This document shows positions 11,556 through 61,945 of a stretch of 64,000 nucleotides of DNA, piece by piece (positions within the stretch are counted from its first letter, which is position 1; every line of letters begins with the position of its first letter). The notes under the pieces were generated by a model. That model did not search any database. It was not told the DNA's origin and saw only the letters and a program-made list of their open reading frames with translations. Source of the DNA: Amoebidium appalachense (taxonomy: Eukaryota; Ichthyosporea); contig CAVNZM010000002.1 of the NCBI GenBank assembly GCA_963693365.1, positions 12,710,001 to 12,774,000 of the forward strand, in the 5' to 3' direction. A program made the translations under genes and the position numbers.

Positions 11556-12300
11556 TGCGTCACTGTGCCACAGTGCGTGCGTGCACGTGTGCTGTGTGTC
11601 CTATTATGCATATTAAAGCCGTGAGCAACCGACGCCATAAAGTAAGACTCACTGGTGGGCCCAGGCCGTTGCACATGCGCACACGTGAGAAACCCCAAGA
11701 CTAGTAGAAGAAAGAGACGGAAAGGAAAGGGAAGAAGGGTAAAGGGGGTGACCGGAGGGAAAGGTGGGACCGGAGCCTCGGAGGGAGGGGGAGGCTGGTG
11801 CACGTAGTGTGTAGTGGCACGCACGTGTTTGGTAAGGGAAGCGTCAACGTTATGGGATTGAGTAGGGGAACGTTAACCTCTCCTATGCCATGGCCCCGGT
11901 GCAACACGTAGAATTAACTATCAAGTATGTACTAGGCATCACAGCCAGGCATAGGGAGAGGGATGGTGGCCATGGTCTTTTCGAATGCCCCCTCCCTCCA
12001 AACACCCCCCCCCCCCCCCCCCCCCCCCCCCTCCCACCCCCCCATTTGCGCGCCTCTCCCTGAGGATCCTGCTGGCCTTGGAGGGAACTTCCGTCCACCT
12101 TCCGGTGGAATGGTGGGTTATCATCTTGAGTATATCTACTCCCCCCTCCCCCCCCCCCCCCCCCGACCCCGGCCCCGGTGGCCCCGGCCCTCGGACTCCC
12201 CTTTCCCACAAAGAAAAACACGGAGCTTTTAACCTCTTTTAACCGACCAGTGCGAAGAACCTGCAGTCACAGTTTTGGGGGTGTTTCTAAATTTGCGGAA

Positions 12301-12304
<4 letters not shown>

Positions 12305-12353
<49 letters not shown>

Positions 12354-12358
12354 GGGGG
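12305..12358. repeat. T run followed by G run
   Basis: About 26 T followed by about 26 G, one of several Tn-Gn (equivalently Cn-An) compound homopolymers in the window. Confidence 0.95.
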
Positions 12359-12722
12359 AGGGCGAGGAGGGGGGAGAAGGGGGAGGGGGGAGAGGAGAGA
12401 GAGAGACTCCCCGGGGAAGGACTCCAAATACAGTAACTGAACGGTTCTTATAGATCTATTCAGCACGACCGGGTAGGCTAGAACTATTTATCGGACAACA
12501 TCACCACCTTCATTATAATATCTAAATACTACGTTATCCAGAAGAATATCTAACAGCAGCCTTCAAAACCCTGCGGCTCGGGGATCCAGGATCCGGAATC
12601 GGGCGGGACCACGTATCATACAGTAGTACTAATATTAATATGCATATTAATACATATATATAGTAGCATGAAATTCCAAACTTAGCCTACATATATACAC
12701 TGCATTGTCCGTGCTCCCCCCC

Positions 12723-12760
<38 letters not shown>

Positions 12761-14284
12761 CTCCTCTCCCCCCTCCCCCCCCCCCCCCCCTCCCCCGCCC
12801 CCCCCCCCCCCCCCCTAGTTACCGTCCCCTCCTTTAATAGTAGAATTTGCAAAGGCCCTGTGACCCCTCGAGGACCGCTCCCTGGCCGGCGAAACACCGT
12901 ACGAATCAAGAAAAGAAGGGACTTGGAAGAACGAAAGAAAGAAAAACTGCAAACTCTTCTCTATTTTTGTGGCGCCTGCGGACGGTCTTGTGTTTTCCCA
13001 TGTGTATGATGTACGTAGCTACAGTGCTATCGACATGAGCCGGTGACTCGGACTTACATACTCCCGAGGTGTTGTTTCTGATTGGCCCACACAGAGAAAG
13101 CGCGCCAAGATTCAAATAACGGTTGGCTCCATGACGGTCGCGTCGTTGTGCTGCGCGAACATGCATTCCGCGCGACTCGCAGAGTTGCGGCAAGCTCTGT
13201 GATTATATATGCATGATGTTTTGTTATGATATTTTGCTACATTACAGTACACATAAGAAATATGCAGTCTTAACAACATTAGATTTTTGTCCATAGGAAC
13301 GGCGAAACGTTCGGTGACATCGTGTCATAGATGTCAGCCAGAGTCGAGGAAAGAAAATACTGTCTCTCGTTGTGTGTTCTTTACTTTGCCTGCACACAAG
13401 AATCATGCAGCCATCATAACATTAGTTTGTTTTCTACTTGAAAGAAGAAGCCATTTGTGCTATTTCGTGTAACCGAAGGCAGATGTCAGCCAAATTTGAC
13501 GGGAAAAAAGACCGCCTTTCGCTGCGGAAGGGGGCGGGGGGAACACCGGGAAAGACTACAAAGCTCAGGTGGGTCTAACTGAACATCGCCCTTAGGGCTT
13601 AGCTATATGCTCACGGAATCTTGTTAATTGAGTCGTCTATAACATCTTGTCGCTCATACAACTCGAGCAGTGGAATTTAAAAAAGACTTCCTCCACAGCC
13701 TATCGTCTGCAAGAGCTATCTCCTTATCGTCGTCTCCTTCTCCTAACCCTCGCTTTGAGAGTCTCTTCTCTTGCTCCTGCGACTGCTCCTCCCCAAATAC
13801 TCACTCCACCTCTTCATTCTAACTTAAAACCTTCTGTTCTGCTTTTCGCTTCTACCTGCCCGTTCTTTCTAGCTGTAAGCATGGGGCCGGGGGGGAGGGG
13901 GGAGACCATAAATAAATGACTCTAAAAGCTATATATTGGGATAACCATCACCTGAACGCACTTTGCAGCCCTTCAGCAGACACGAACCGTGGACTAGACT
14001 GTGACAGGACAGGCACGCCTGATGTTCAGGTATGCTCTGTTATAGGTGTAATCGGGAATACATCTGTGTGCACATGTCCAAGTGCTTTTTTTTACGGGTG
14101 TAGACATCATGGGTGTATGCAGCTGTATGTGGACTGTGTATGTGCATTACTGTGTAATTGTGGAATGTGAGCACGCACACTAGAATGTCTCTGTGGGTAC
14201 TGGTCTTGGGTGTTTGCAGTGGGCGTGTGTGTTTCCGTTTGCCTTTCTGTGTGTGTAAGCATGTGGGTACTGGTATGCATGCTA

Positions 14285-14465
<181 letters not shown>

Positions 14466-15250
14466 TGCGTGCACACACGGACGCGTGGACAGTGCGTGGG
14501 TGCGTGCATGTCTGTGTGCGCACGTTCGGGTGCAGGTGTGGTTGTGGGTATGGGTGTGGGTGTGGGTGTGCATGTACTTCTATGTGTATGTCACGGCTGG
14601 TTATTCCTGTGTAAGCATATGTGCTTGCACTTCTATATTATCCCTCGTTTCCCTCCGACCTCCCCTCCACATACTGTGCGTGCATGTAGGCGCATGAACA
14701 CCCACACCCGCATGTATAAAGTTACAAAACAAACGCGCACACAGCATACACCAGGGGGGCCTTTTTTGTGCCTGCTGGGTGCCCCCCTCCCCCCTCCCCC
14801 CCTCCCCCCCCCCTCTCCCCCCTTCCCCTCCTCCTCCCGTCATCCCTCTTCTCATTCTTCGTTCACCTTTCTCCCCCCTTCCAACTCCTTCCCGCTTCTC
14901 CGTTCAACCCCCCCCCTCCGGGGAGCCTCCGCCGTTCATCCTTCACACCTTATTGCTCTGCCTGATCCAATCGAATCTAATCGAGTCTAATCGGGTTTTT
15001 AATCAGCAGGGCGATTGGTCGCGCAATACATCTGAGAATGAGGACCAACAACGCCAACACGGCACATGGTCCAAGCAGCATACCACGGTAGCTACCAGCA
15101 ACATGTCTACACCCAGTAAGTTTTTAGAAATTTTAGTGGCGTTTTTTTGATAAAAATTAAATTGTGTGTTCGGACAAGTGAACGTGAACGCTGAAAGAAA
15201 ACCGAGCATGCATTACTACTTGTAAAGGGACAAGTGGTTGGACATTTCAT

Positions 15251-15380
15251 GATGGGTGTATGATACTGCATATCATACACACGCACCTGCCTACTTCATG
15301 TGGTGTTTTCAAAAAAAAAAAAAAACACCACATGAAGTAGGCAGGTGCGTGTGTATGATATGCAGTATCATACACCCATC
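15251..15380. repeat. Perfect inverted repeat, 59-bp arms
   Basis: Arms 15251-15309 and 15322-15380 are exact reverse complements, separated by a 12-nt loop of one C and eleven A. The distal part of each arm contains a smaller palindrome (TGTATGATA ... TATCATACA). It could be a snap-back duplication, a foldback element or an assembly artefact. Confidence 0.9.
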
Positions 15381-15725
15381 TATATCGGCACATGACAATT
15401 ACTATATATACGCCATCTACACACGCGCATGCAACATCCGCACACTTACACACATATATAGAGAGAGACAGAACTTTCGGGATAGAGAAAGAGAGAGAGA
15501 GAAGAGATAGGACCTTCGTACACAACTAGAAACAATCTACTACATATAACGGTAAAGATAACAAAACGTAAGCAGATTCATTGCAAGCCTCCCATATGCT
15601 ACATGCTTTTTTTTCCCCTGTCTTCCTGGTCCTGTTTTATGCCTCCAGTCCTTTTTCTGTTTCTTCCACACACACATGCACACACAAACAAACACATTTG
15701 CACTGGCATGTGCTCGTGTGAGCCG

Positions 15726-15766
<41 letters not shown>

Positions 15767-15858
15767 CATACACACACACGTACAGCACAAATACCTACAC
15801 CACACACACACAAACGCACGCACATACGCGCGCACGCGCGCGCGCGCGCGCGCACGCG

Positions 15859-15901
<43 letters not shown>

Positions 15902-16036
15902 GCAGCCGACTGCGGTAAACTCGTTTGCGTGCGCACAGGCTCACACACACAAATTCCGCGTGCACACACTTACACTCATACACACACCGCACGTGGACAC
16001 TCTCATGTGCGCACATGCGAGCACACACTCAGACCC

Positions 16037-16073
<37 letters not shown>

Positions 16074-16207
16074 ACACACACACACGTGCTCGCGCGCACA
16101 CACAAGCATACATACATACATACACACACACATGGAAGTGCACACGTCCATCCTTATCCCCTTGCTGCATGTAGCTTTCTGAACCCCAACACATTTTTTT
16201 AGCAACG
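15381..16207. repeat. CA/CG microsatellites and C tract
   Basis: (CA)n at about 15727-15780, a CG/CA block at about 15825-15898, and a C run at 16030-16072 embedded in scattered CA-rich DNA. No coding exon was identified. Confidence 0.8.
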
Positions 16208-16380
16208 TACTAACAATCTGGGGTTATAGTACTAACAACCAGGGGTATTAATACTAACAAGCTGGGGTAATAATACTAACAACCTGGGGTAATAATGCTA
16301 ACAATCTGGGGTAATAATACTAACAACCTGGGGTAATAATACTAATCAACCTGGAGTTATAATACTAATAATCCGGGGTA
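16208..16380 (+). repeat. 22-bp minisatellite just upstream of the RecQ start
   Basis: Eight diverged copies of a roughly 22-bp unit with core ACTAACAAcCTGGGGTAATA lie head to tail. They end about 10 bp before the putative RecQ start codon at 16390, so they occupy the 5' leader or core promoter. Confidence 0.85.
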
Positions 16381-16389
16381 TCAGGCAAG

Positions 16390-40931
<24,542 letters not shown>

Positions 40932-41007
40932 TGTGATTGGACGGCATGGCCATTATATTCCTGTTGAAATAATATTTGTTTTGTGGTGGTGGTGGTGGTT
41001 GGGTGGG

Positions 41008-41040
<33 letters not shown>

Positions 41041-42965
41041 CTTATTGTTATCCGCAATTCAAAGACTGCACGAATGACCTGTACGTTTTGGTTTCTTTTT
41101 TTTTTTTATTTCTGTATGTTTTTGGGGGAGGGCTGGTTGATTGCCGTCCCAGGCTCTTCATTATTCGGTAAGGATGGAAATGTTGTTTTGTGGGTATTTG
41201 TTGCTTTTCTTCTTTTCTTTTCTTTTTTCTTTCCTTTTTCTTTCTTTCTTTCTTTTTTTTTTTGGGGGGGGGGGGGGGGGGGAGGGGGGGTTACGTATGC
41301 TTGAAAGATTGCACGCAAGTGTAGGGCAAAAACACCGAACCGCTTCTGAAAAAAGGGGGATTTGGTTTTCTTCTTTCATTTTCGAAATCTTTCTCTTCCT
41401 TGAATGTTCCCCCCCCCCCCCTCTTTTGCCCTCAGTTTCGTTTTCTGCATACACAGCTTTACGTAACATGAGGCCAAGCACAATTTTTTTATTTTTTTTA
41501 AAAAATAAAAAATCTTTTCTTTTTTTCCTTTTCTTTTTCTTCTTCGTGTTTCTGTGTGCGTTTGTTTTTGATGATAAAGGGAGTGTGCCTTATATATAGT
41601 ATAAACGAGGTGTTTCCATATTGAAGGTTCATTAGAATTTTGAACGTAGTTTCGCGTGCAACGTGATTGTGCACCTGTTTACTAATAGTCTAAACCGTTG
41701 CAATGAATGGAAAGTTGAACGTTGTTAGGAAATCCTTAAAACTTTTTCTTGTAGAGATAATTGGAAACATGACATGACACGAGGCCACAATGTTTTGAAT
41801 GCCAACGGCGACAAGCGTGACCCTTCATAAGCTTATTATCATGAAAAGAACTAATGAAAGTAAATAATAAAGAGAAAGCAATGTGTCAGAAAACAGGCAG
41901 AAAACATCTGGGAAAGGGGAAATAGGTCAGCTTCGACAACACAAAATACAGTATAAACGCATTTTGTCAGCGATCTTTTCATCCGTTTGCCGCGGTAATC
42001 TTCGAGAGGGTCACAAACTCTGGGCCACGCGTAAGCTTTGGATCCAGTATTGATGTTGTCCCCCCCCCCCCCCCCCCCTCCCCCCAAAACACACACACAC
42101 ATGTACACACACACACACACATGTACACACACACATACACGTGCACACACACACACATGCATATGTACACACACACACGTACACGGTTCAGTTGTACAGA
42201 CACACACTTTCGTGCACATTCAAGCACACATTTACTCTGTGCCCACGCGCATGCACACGAACACGCACGTAAAAGCATGCATGTGCACACACACACACAC
42301 ACACACACACAAAGTTTAACACAAAAACAGACATGCACACATCCGTGTACACAAGTTGCAGCATAGATAAAAGCGCATGCAACAATTGAAGTAGTTTGCT
42401 TGGCCCTTGCCATGAGCAAACATTTCTCGCCACAGCCAATGAGTGAACGTGCGATTCTTCAATGCAAATCGTCACCAGCATTTCGAATGATAAAAGGCTT
42501 TTTGAGAACATTCTCATTTTACGTACGTGTGTTCTTTCTCTTTCGAAACCCAAGGGTGTCACAGTGTCCGTTACTGTAAATTATACACCCCGCAGCACAA
42601 ACTATGGGATGTATTGCATGCTACAAAAAAACAAACATTTCCATGTACAGGCGTGCACATGCCCCCTTATATATAATTGCGCCTCTAAGTTAGCATCAAT
42701 AGCTACGTGTGGATGTGTCTAGACCCATATATGTTTGCTATATATGTATGTATGCACCAAGGTGTGATCCTACCAACATGCGTACATATATATCACGAAA
42801 CCCTGTCACATTATCTCACATTTGACGTGCACATGCCTATGACACATCCCGCACTCCCTTTAAGAAAATTTGAGAAATTGCATACTCACATTCATATCTG
42901 CGGTAATAACCAATCCCGTCCCTTGTGTATCATGTATCCTTCGAAACGGTATACAAATGTACCCC

Positions 42966-42996
<31 letters not shown>

Positions 42997-43065
42997 AAAA
43001 AAAAAAAAAAAAACACCGCCACCACTCACGTACATACCCACGCTCATACGCACACACAGACACAG

Positions 43066-43119
<54 letters not shown>

Positions 43120-43200
43120 CCTTTCCCATCCTCCCCTGGTTGGCGTTGTTGCTGTGGTGAATAAATTTTCAGGCAACTTAACCCCCCCCCCCCCCCCAGA
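40932..43200. other. Intergenic region between convergent RecQ and SLC25A46 genes
   Basis: Holds the 3' ends of both genes. Contents: G run (41008-41040), T-rich then G run (41215-41289), CA-rich block (42090-42310), C run followed by A run (42962-43012) and (CA)n (43064-43117). Clear polyadenylation signals were not assigned. 41580-42000 and 42310-42950 are normal-complexity DNA with no gene recognised. Confidence 0.6.
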
Positions 43201-50321
<7,121 letters not shown>

Positions 50322-52026
50322 CTTCCAAGCGCTTGCAGATCTTATTGACGTTGCTTATTTAAATTGCTATTATTAGTTGTCTCGCTATCTTTCTTTTCTT
50401 AAAACAGCTCCGTTGATGTGGAAGGATTCAAACAGAGGCTAGGGAAAGATGTTGTTGGGAGTTCACAACTCAAGATCGTCCACGTTTGCCAAAAGATGAA
50501 CACATACCAATCAAGCTCTACGTTTGCCAAAAGATGAGCACATACCAACCAAGCTCTACGCAAATTTCTTCGAATTGGGTGCAAAACCAACAAACTCTTA
50601 TTTTGAGCCGAACAAACCTCCTTAATTGATCTGGGAACGGGGTTTGCTCTAAACGAGAAAAGGCTGAGGATCGAATCAGTTCTTCGAAACACATGAAAGA
50701 TCCAGGTGGGCGTGTATCAAAAAAACGGCGCGTGTGCCCTTTGAAATGAAGCTTCTAACGAACTTTCAGCTACCTCTATTCCAAAAGAGCGCGTAAGAAG
50801 TCATGCAAACATCGGACAAAACATCTTGCCCTTCTCTCTTCTCTCTCTCGGCTTCGCCTTCTAGAGGTGGGGCGGTCTGGTCTGGTCAGCCCGATCCAGC
50901 CCGAAAAAATTTCGGCCCGGGCTGACCAGACCAACCCGAAATATTCGGGTTGGGCTGGGGCGTTTGGGCTGGGCCACGGCCATCTAGAAACACCTTGGCC
51001 GTGGGCTGGGCCCAGGACGGTCTATGATCTGGCCTCCCTCCAGCAGTAACAGATTGTATTTAGTTGTGTGTGACTTGGAAACCCGAGCAGGTTCAACGGT
51101 TTATAAGTTTACGTGAGTGGAAGCCACCGTATGTTTGTGAGTGTGGGCTGAGTTGGTATCGAAAGCCCATATATGATGCCATTGAGTGCGCCACCCAGAC
51201 CATTTTGTGCAAACAGATTAGCTATGTTTGGTAATACGTTAACTATATTTGGTATTACCCGCCGGCCCAACCCAGACCGTTCCCCAGCCCGAAAAAATTT
51301 CGGGTTGGGCTGACCAGACCGGACCAGCCCGAAACCTTTCGCCCCACCTCTGTCGTCTTCTACCCGTTGCTGCTAATGAGTATCTAAAGATAGCCAATGG
51401 TATTGACAAATAAACTAACGAAGGCCAATCAAAGTGATCCTACTAACTACTCCATTAGATCTGCGAACGGGGCAAAACGAACCCCTTGTGCAGCCTCGGA
51501 CGACGTTCTTCGCCGAACCGGTTTTATTTTTTTTTTGATTTTTGACGTTTGTTGCAAGCAACATAAGAACTTTTGTCCTTGTTCCATCTTTGCACAACAT
51601 CAAAACCATGTCGCTAAATCTTTCCCCGCTGTGGAGTGCAACTAAACTGTGCTCCCGTTTGCTTGTGCAGGTACGGCTTGGTGCCAAAATCCAAGCAACA
51701 CCAAAAACCTCAAAGCACTTCTTGTTACACACACACACACACACTTACACACACAAATATAGTATGTTTCCCTTTCCCCCACGCCCCCCTCCCCCCCTCC
51801 CGCCCTCCCCGCCCTCCCCCCCTTCCTCCCCTCCGCCCCCTTCTCCTCCTCCCCCTCCTTTTCAACTGTCCCCTTGTGCCCTGCAAACGATGCTCATCCT
51901 CTCAAAAATGCCTTTTTTTCCTTCTAGACTAGTCTTCTACTTCAGAAAATTCTGTTTTGTTGCCGTCTCGTCTGATTTCCTATGTATGGGTGTGTGTTTA
52001 TTCGTGTGTGTTGTGTGTGTGTGTGT

Positions 52027-52074
<48 letters not shown>

Positions 52075-52117
52075 CAACCCTTGCCCTTCTTGCTACGAGA
52101 CCGGCTAGTTAGAATTT
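50322..52117. promoter_or_regulatory. Shared divergent upstream region of SLC25A46 and COQ3
   Basis: 1.8 kb between two start codons that face away from each other. It contains a 38-bp tandem duplication (50482-50557), the inverted-repeat element (50863-51351), a pyrimidine-rich tract (51770-51860) and a long G run (52029-52073) about 45 bp before the COQ3 ATG. Promoter activity is inferred from geometry only; no TATA or initiator was identified. Confidence 0.5.
50863..51351. mobile_element. Foldback/MITE-like inverted-repeat element
   Basis: Begins AGAGGTGGGGCG and ends CGCCCCACCTCT, exact inverted termini. Inside, the inverted arms continue imperfectly with repeats of GGTCTGGTCAGCCCG, CCCGAAAAAATTTCGG and CGGGTTGGGCTG. 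The middle (about 51040-51260) is unique. No transposase is encoded and no target duplication is convincing. It could be a non-autonomous DNA transposon or a foldback element. Confidence 0.7.
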
Positions 52118-58943
<6,826 letters not shown>

Positions 58944-59503
58944 TCTGGAAATCTACCCGAGAGCGATCTTGGATCGCCCACACTGGAATATGCCCTTCGG
59001 AATCCGTCTAAAGCTTCTCGGGCAATTTAGCACATTTCGAGCCTTGTGGTCGTGTGGTTGGTGTGGTTGACCAGTGATTTGCACCTGTGTGATTTTTTTT
59101 TTTTTGCGGACCCATATTGGTGCCTCGTAAAGGCTGAATGGAGCGCTGGAACGTTTAACTTGATTCCTTTTGAATGACCACATTAGCATGGCATATGGTT
59201 AGGTTTGCACGCTCAGCTCTAAACATACGCACAGGAGCAGTGCTGATGTTCGTTGTTACATTCGTGTAGGTGTGTACGTTTGTGCATTTGTGTGTGACAC
59301 TACTGTGTGTGCGCGCGCGCATGCGCACGTGTGCCGGTGGCTTGCACTCACACCTGCACACAAACACACATAAACCAGGGCGTGCACATAGCGCCACACG
59401 TACAAAAACTGGAGGATCGTGCAGGGTGGGTGCTACTGGTTGGTCAGATGTGGTTTTCTTCTTTCTTTTTAGTCCCCCCCCCCCCCCCCCCCCCCCCCTC
59501 CGA

Positions 59504-59552
<49 letters not shown>

Positions 59553-61225
59553 CTGTGTGTGTGTTGTGTGTGTGTGTGTGTGCGTGTATGTTTGGGGGAA
59601 GGTATGATACGATGCAATCTCTGACAAAGGGATGGCTCTGTTCGTTTGTTTTCATACCACGGGACAGGTGCCCGAATACATACATACACAGTTGGCCCTT
59701 CTAGATGTACGTTTTTCAAGTGCACGTGTCTCTGAGACTCAGCTCAGAGTTCTCCAGCTCCCACGTGCCGTATATATGGCCACCACATAACCCCCACACC
59801 GTACACATATGCATATGTACACACACACACACGCACACACATGCATGCACACGCTCGAGGTAGCCCTCGTGTACCACCACAACGATTTCACACTATTATT
59901 ACTGATCGTTACTGTTCCTGCACCGTGACACACGCACACGCGCACGCACAGTGTGTGCCCACACGGACGTGTGCATATGTACACGCACGCACACACACAC
60001 ACACACCATATGCCACATGTACACGACCACAACACGCACGTGCATGTATACGCACACCTACATGTGCTCACTACGGGCAACGCACATCGGCCTTCGGAAC
60101 TCCGACCCCGCCACTGCCCAGCCTACAATAGCTGGGGCTGGCTCAAGGCCTACCACCTACTGAGGCGGTGTCTCCTTTCTTTTTTTTTTTTGCCGCCAGA
60201 GTAGATGTTAAAACGTCGCACGTGCGGCAACACGTCAGTACGTGTTAGGCTCAAGGCCTCCTAAATAGCACTCCCCCAAGGCCTCCGCACTCCGGGCCGA
60301 GGCACGCATTAGGCTAGAACGGTGTTTCTAGATGGCCGTGGCTAGAACTTGTGATTACCGTAAGCAGCTTCCGTGTATTCAAATCCATGGGTCTGATCAA
60401 AAAGACTACAATTAGCGCAAAACTTGCGCAATTTTTACGCTTAATCAGGAAAATCGGAGCGGCGCGCACCGGCCGCAGCCCCGGCCCCGGCGCAGCCTCA
60501 GCAGTGCCACTTATTGTCAAGTTGGACAAAAGCACATGCAGGTCACAAAAAGAAAAAGAAGCCAGAAACATAGAATGTGTTATAGTTTGCGTTTGGGCCG
60601 GGCCCTTTTTTGTGGTGTTGCTGCCAGAATTGGTGGCTGGAATGCTTTAGCTGCAATCCTCGGTGCAACAGGATCTGTTGTGGATAACGCAGGAATACCA
60701 TTCACTCCATGATTCTCCTTAGTGTAGGTGAATGGCCGAACAAGACCGCACAGGACAGTGGGTGGGAGGGGAAGAGAAGGAGAGAGGAAGGGAAGAGGGG
60801 GGGGGGGGGGGGGGGGGGTGGGAAGGGGAGGTGGGGGGGTGAGGGGGATCAGCTCTGTGTGTGCACGTGTGTATGAAGTGTTATATTGTACGGCTACTTT
60901 TTCTTTTGTTGTCAAAGCTTACATCGGATGTTTCTGTCTGTTTGTGTGTGAGTGGAAAGGGGGGAGGGGGGAGGGAGTCAGCAGTGTGTTGTGTGTGTGT
61001 GTGTGTGTGCGCATGTGCGCGTGTGCGTGCATGCGTGTGCGTGTGCGTGCGAGTTTTTCTGTGAGTCCGTGCCATGTGCGTTCGTGACGTAGGTGTCTGT
61101 CCACCTAGGCATCTGCCTGCTGCATGCACGCACGTGTGTGTACTGTGACTTATGCGCGCGCGTGTGTGAGTGGGTGTGTGTGTGAAAATATAGACGAGTT
61201 TTGCGTGCCCGAGTGTGCGCCAGAA

Positions 61226-61265
<40 letters not shown>

Positions 61266-61689
61266 TGAGCTTCTGAGAGAGAAAGAGAGGAGAGAAAGGC
61301 CCGGGGGGGGGGGGGGGGGAGGGCTAGAGCCCGAGGGAAAGGAGGGAGAAAAGAAGCCTCGTGTGTGTGTGCGCGCGCGGAAGTGTGCCGGCCTTGAGAA
61401 TATATAGTGAGCAGGGCGCGTGTTTGGCACGAGAGAACCCAAAGGGGAAGGGGGAGGAGGCGGGAAGCTGCTCGTAGTGTCTCTGTGCTACGGCCCACCC
61501 CTGCCCTGTGCATGCTTGCAGTATTGTGTGTTTGCTCGTCTGTATGTCTGGCACGTGCGTGCTGCATGTATTTGCAGGTGCAAAGCGTACTTGTGTGTGC
61601 GTGTGTGTGTGTCTGTGTCAAGTTATCTTCTGAGTACTAGTCTATCCTCTCTCCTTTGGGTCTTCGAATTCCATAGGTGGTTTCTCCGA
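58944..61689. other. Region downstream of COQ3, no gene recognised
   Basis: Contains the COQ3 3' UTR, CA/GT-rich DNA (59260-59580, 59815-60065), a C run (59475-59499), (GT)n (59505-59550), repeated CAAGGCCT words (60140-60290), and a 22-bp segment (60321-60342) also found inverted in the element at 50863-51351. G runs lie at 60800-60818, 61227-61260 and 61304-61319. A 99-codon plus-strand open frame at 60351 has no recognisable domain. Confidence 0.6.
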
Positions 61690-61945
61690 TTACAAAAGAT
61701 TCATGTGTGCCCAGATCGCGAAGATCCTTCGGAACCTTTGGCTTGGTGAGCCATAAATAAAACTTCCAGCACCAGTCACAGGTTCGTTGTACTCAACGCA
61801 TGTATCATTCGGAAAATCCACTGGTGAAAACACTGGGGTGAAGCTTCGTTTGTCTGGGAAGTAGATCATCACGACTTTATAGAGAGGTTGGCGTCTGTGA
61901 GGAAGCTGGGCATAAACGTGCCCTTGTAACGCAGCCCAGTCCTAA
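61690..61945 (-). CDS. Possible exon of an unrecognised protein
   Basis: On the minus strand, a plausible acceptor (GATGTATTAG, ending near 61946) is followed by about 84 open codons of balanced composition, including YAQLPHRRQPLYKVV, YFPDKRSFTPVFSP and NEPVTGAGSFIYG, ending at TAA. The composition looks protein-like, unlike the repeat-derived frames nearby. No family was recognised. No upstream exon or donor was found within the window, so it could be a terminal exon, a transposon fragment or chance. Confidence 0.3.

Noticed and set aside
16208-16380. CRISPR-like array
   Set aside because: Units are directly adjacent with no spacers, and the sequence is eukaryotic; it is a minisatellite.
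60351-60650. 99-codon plus-strand open frame downstream of COQ3
   Set aside because: No recognised motif, opposite strand also open, and it adjoins repeat fragments.
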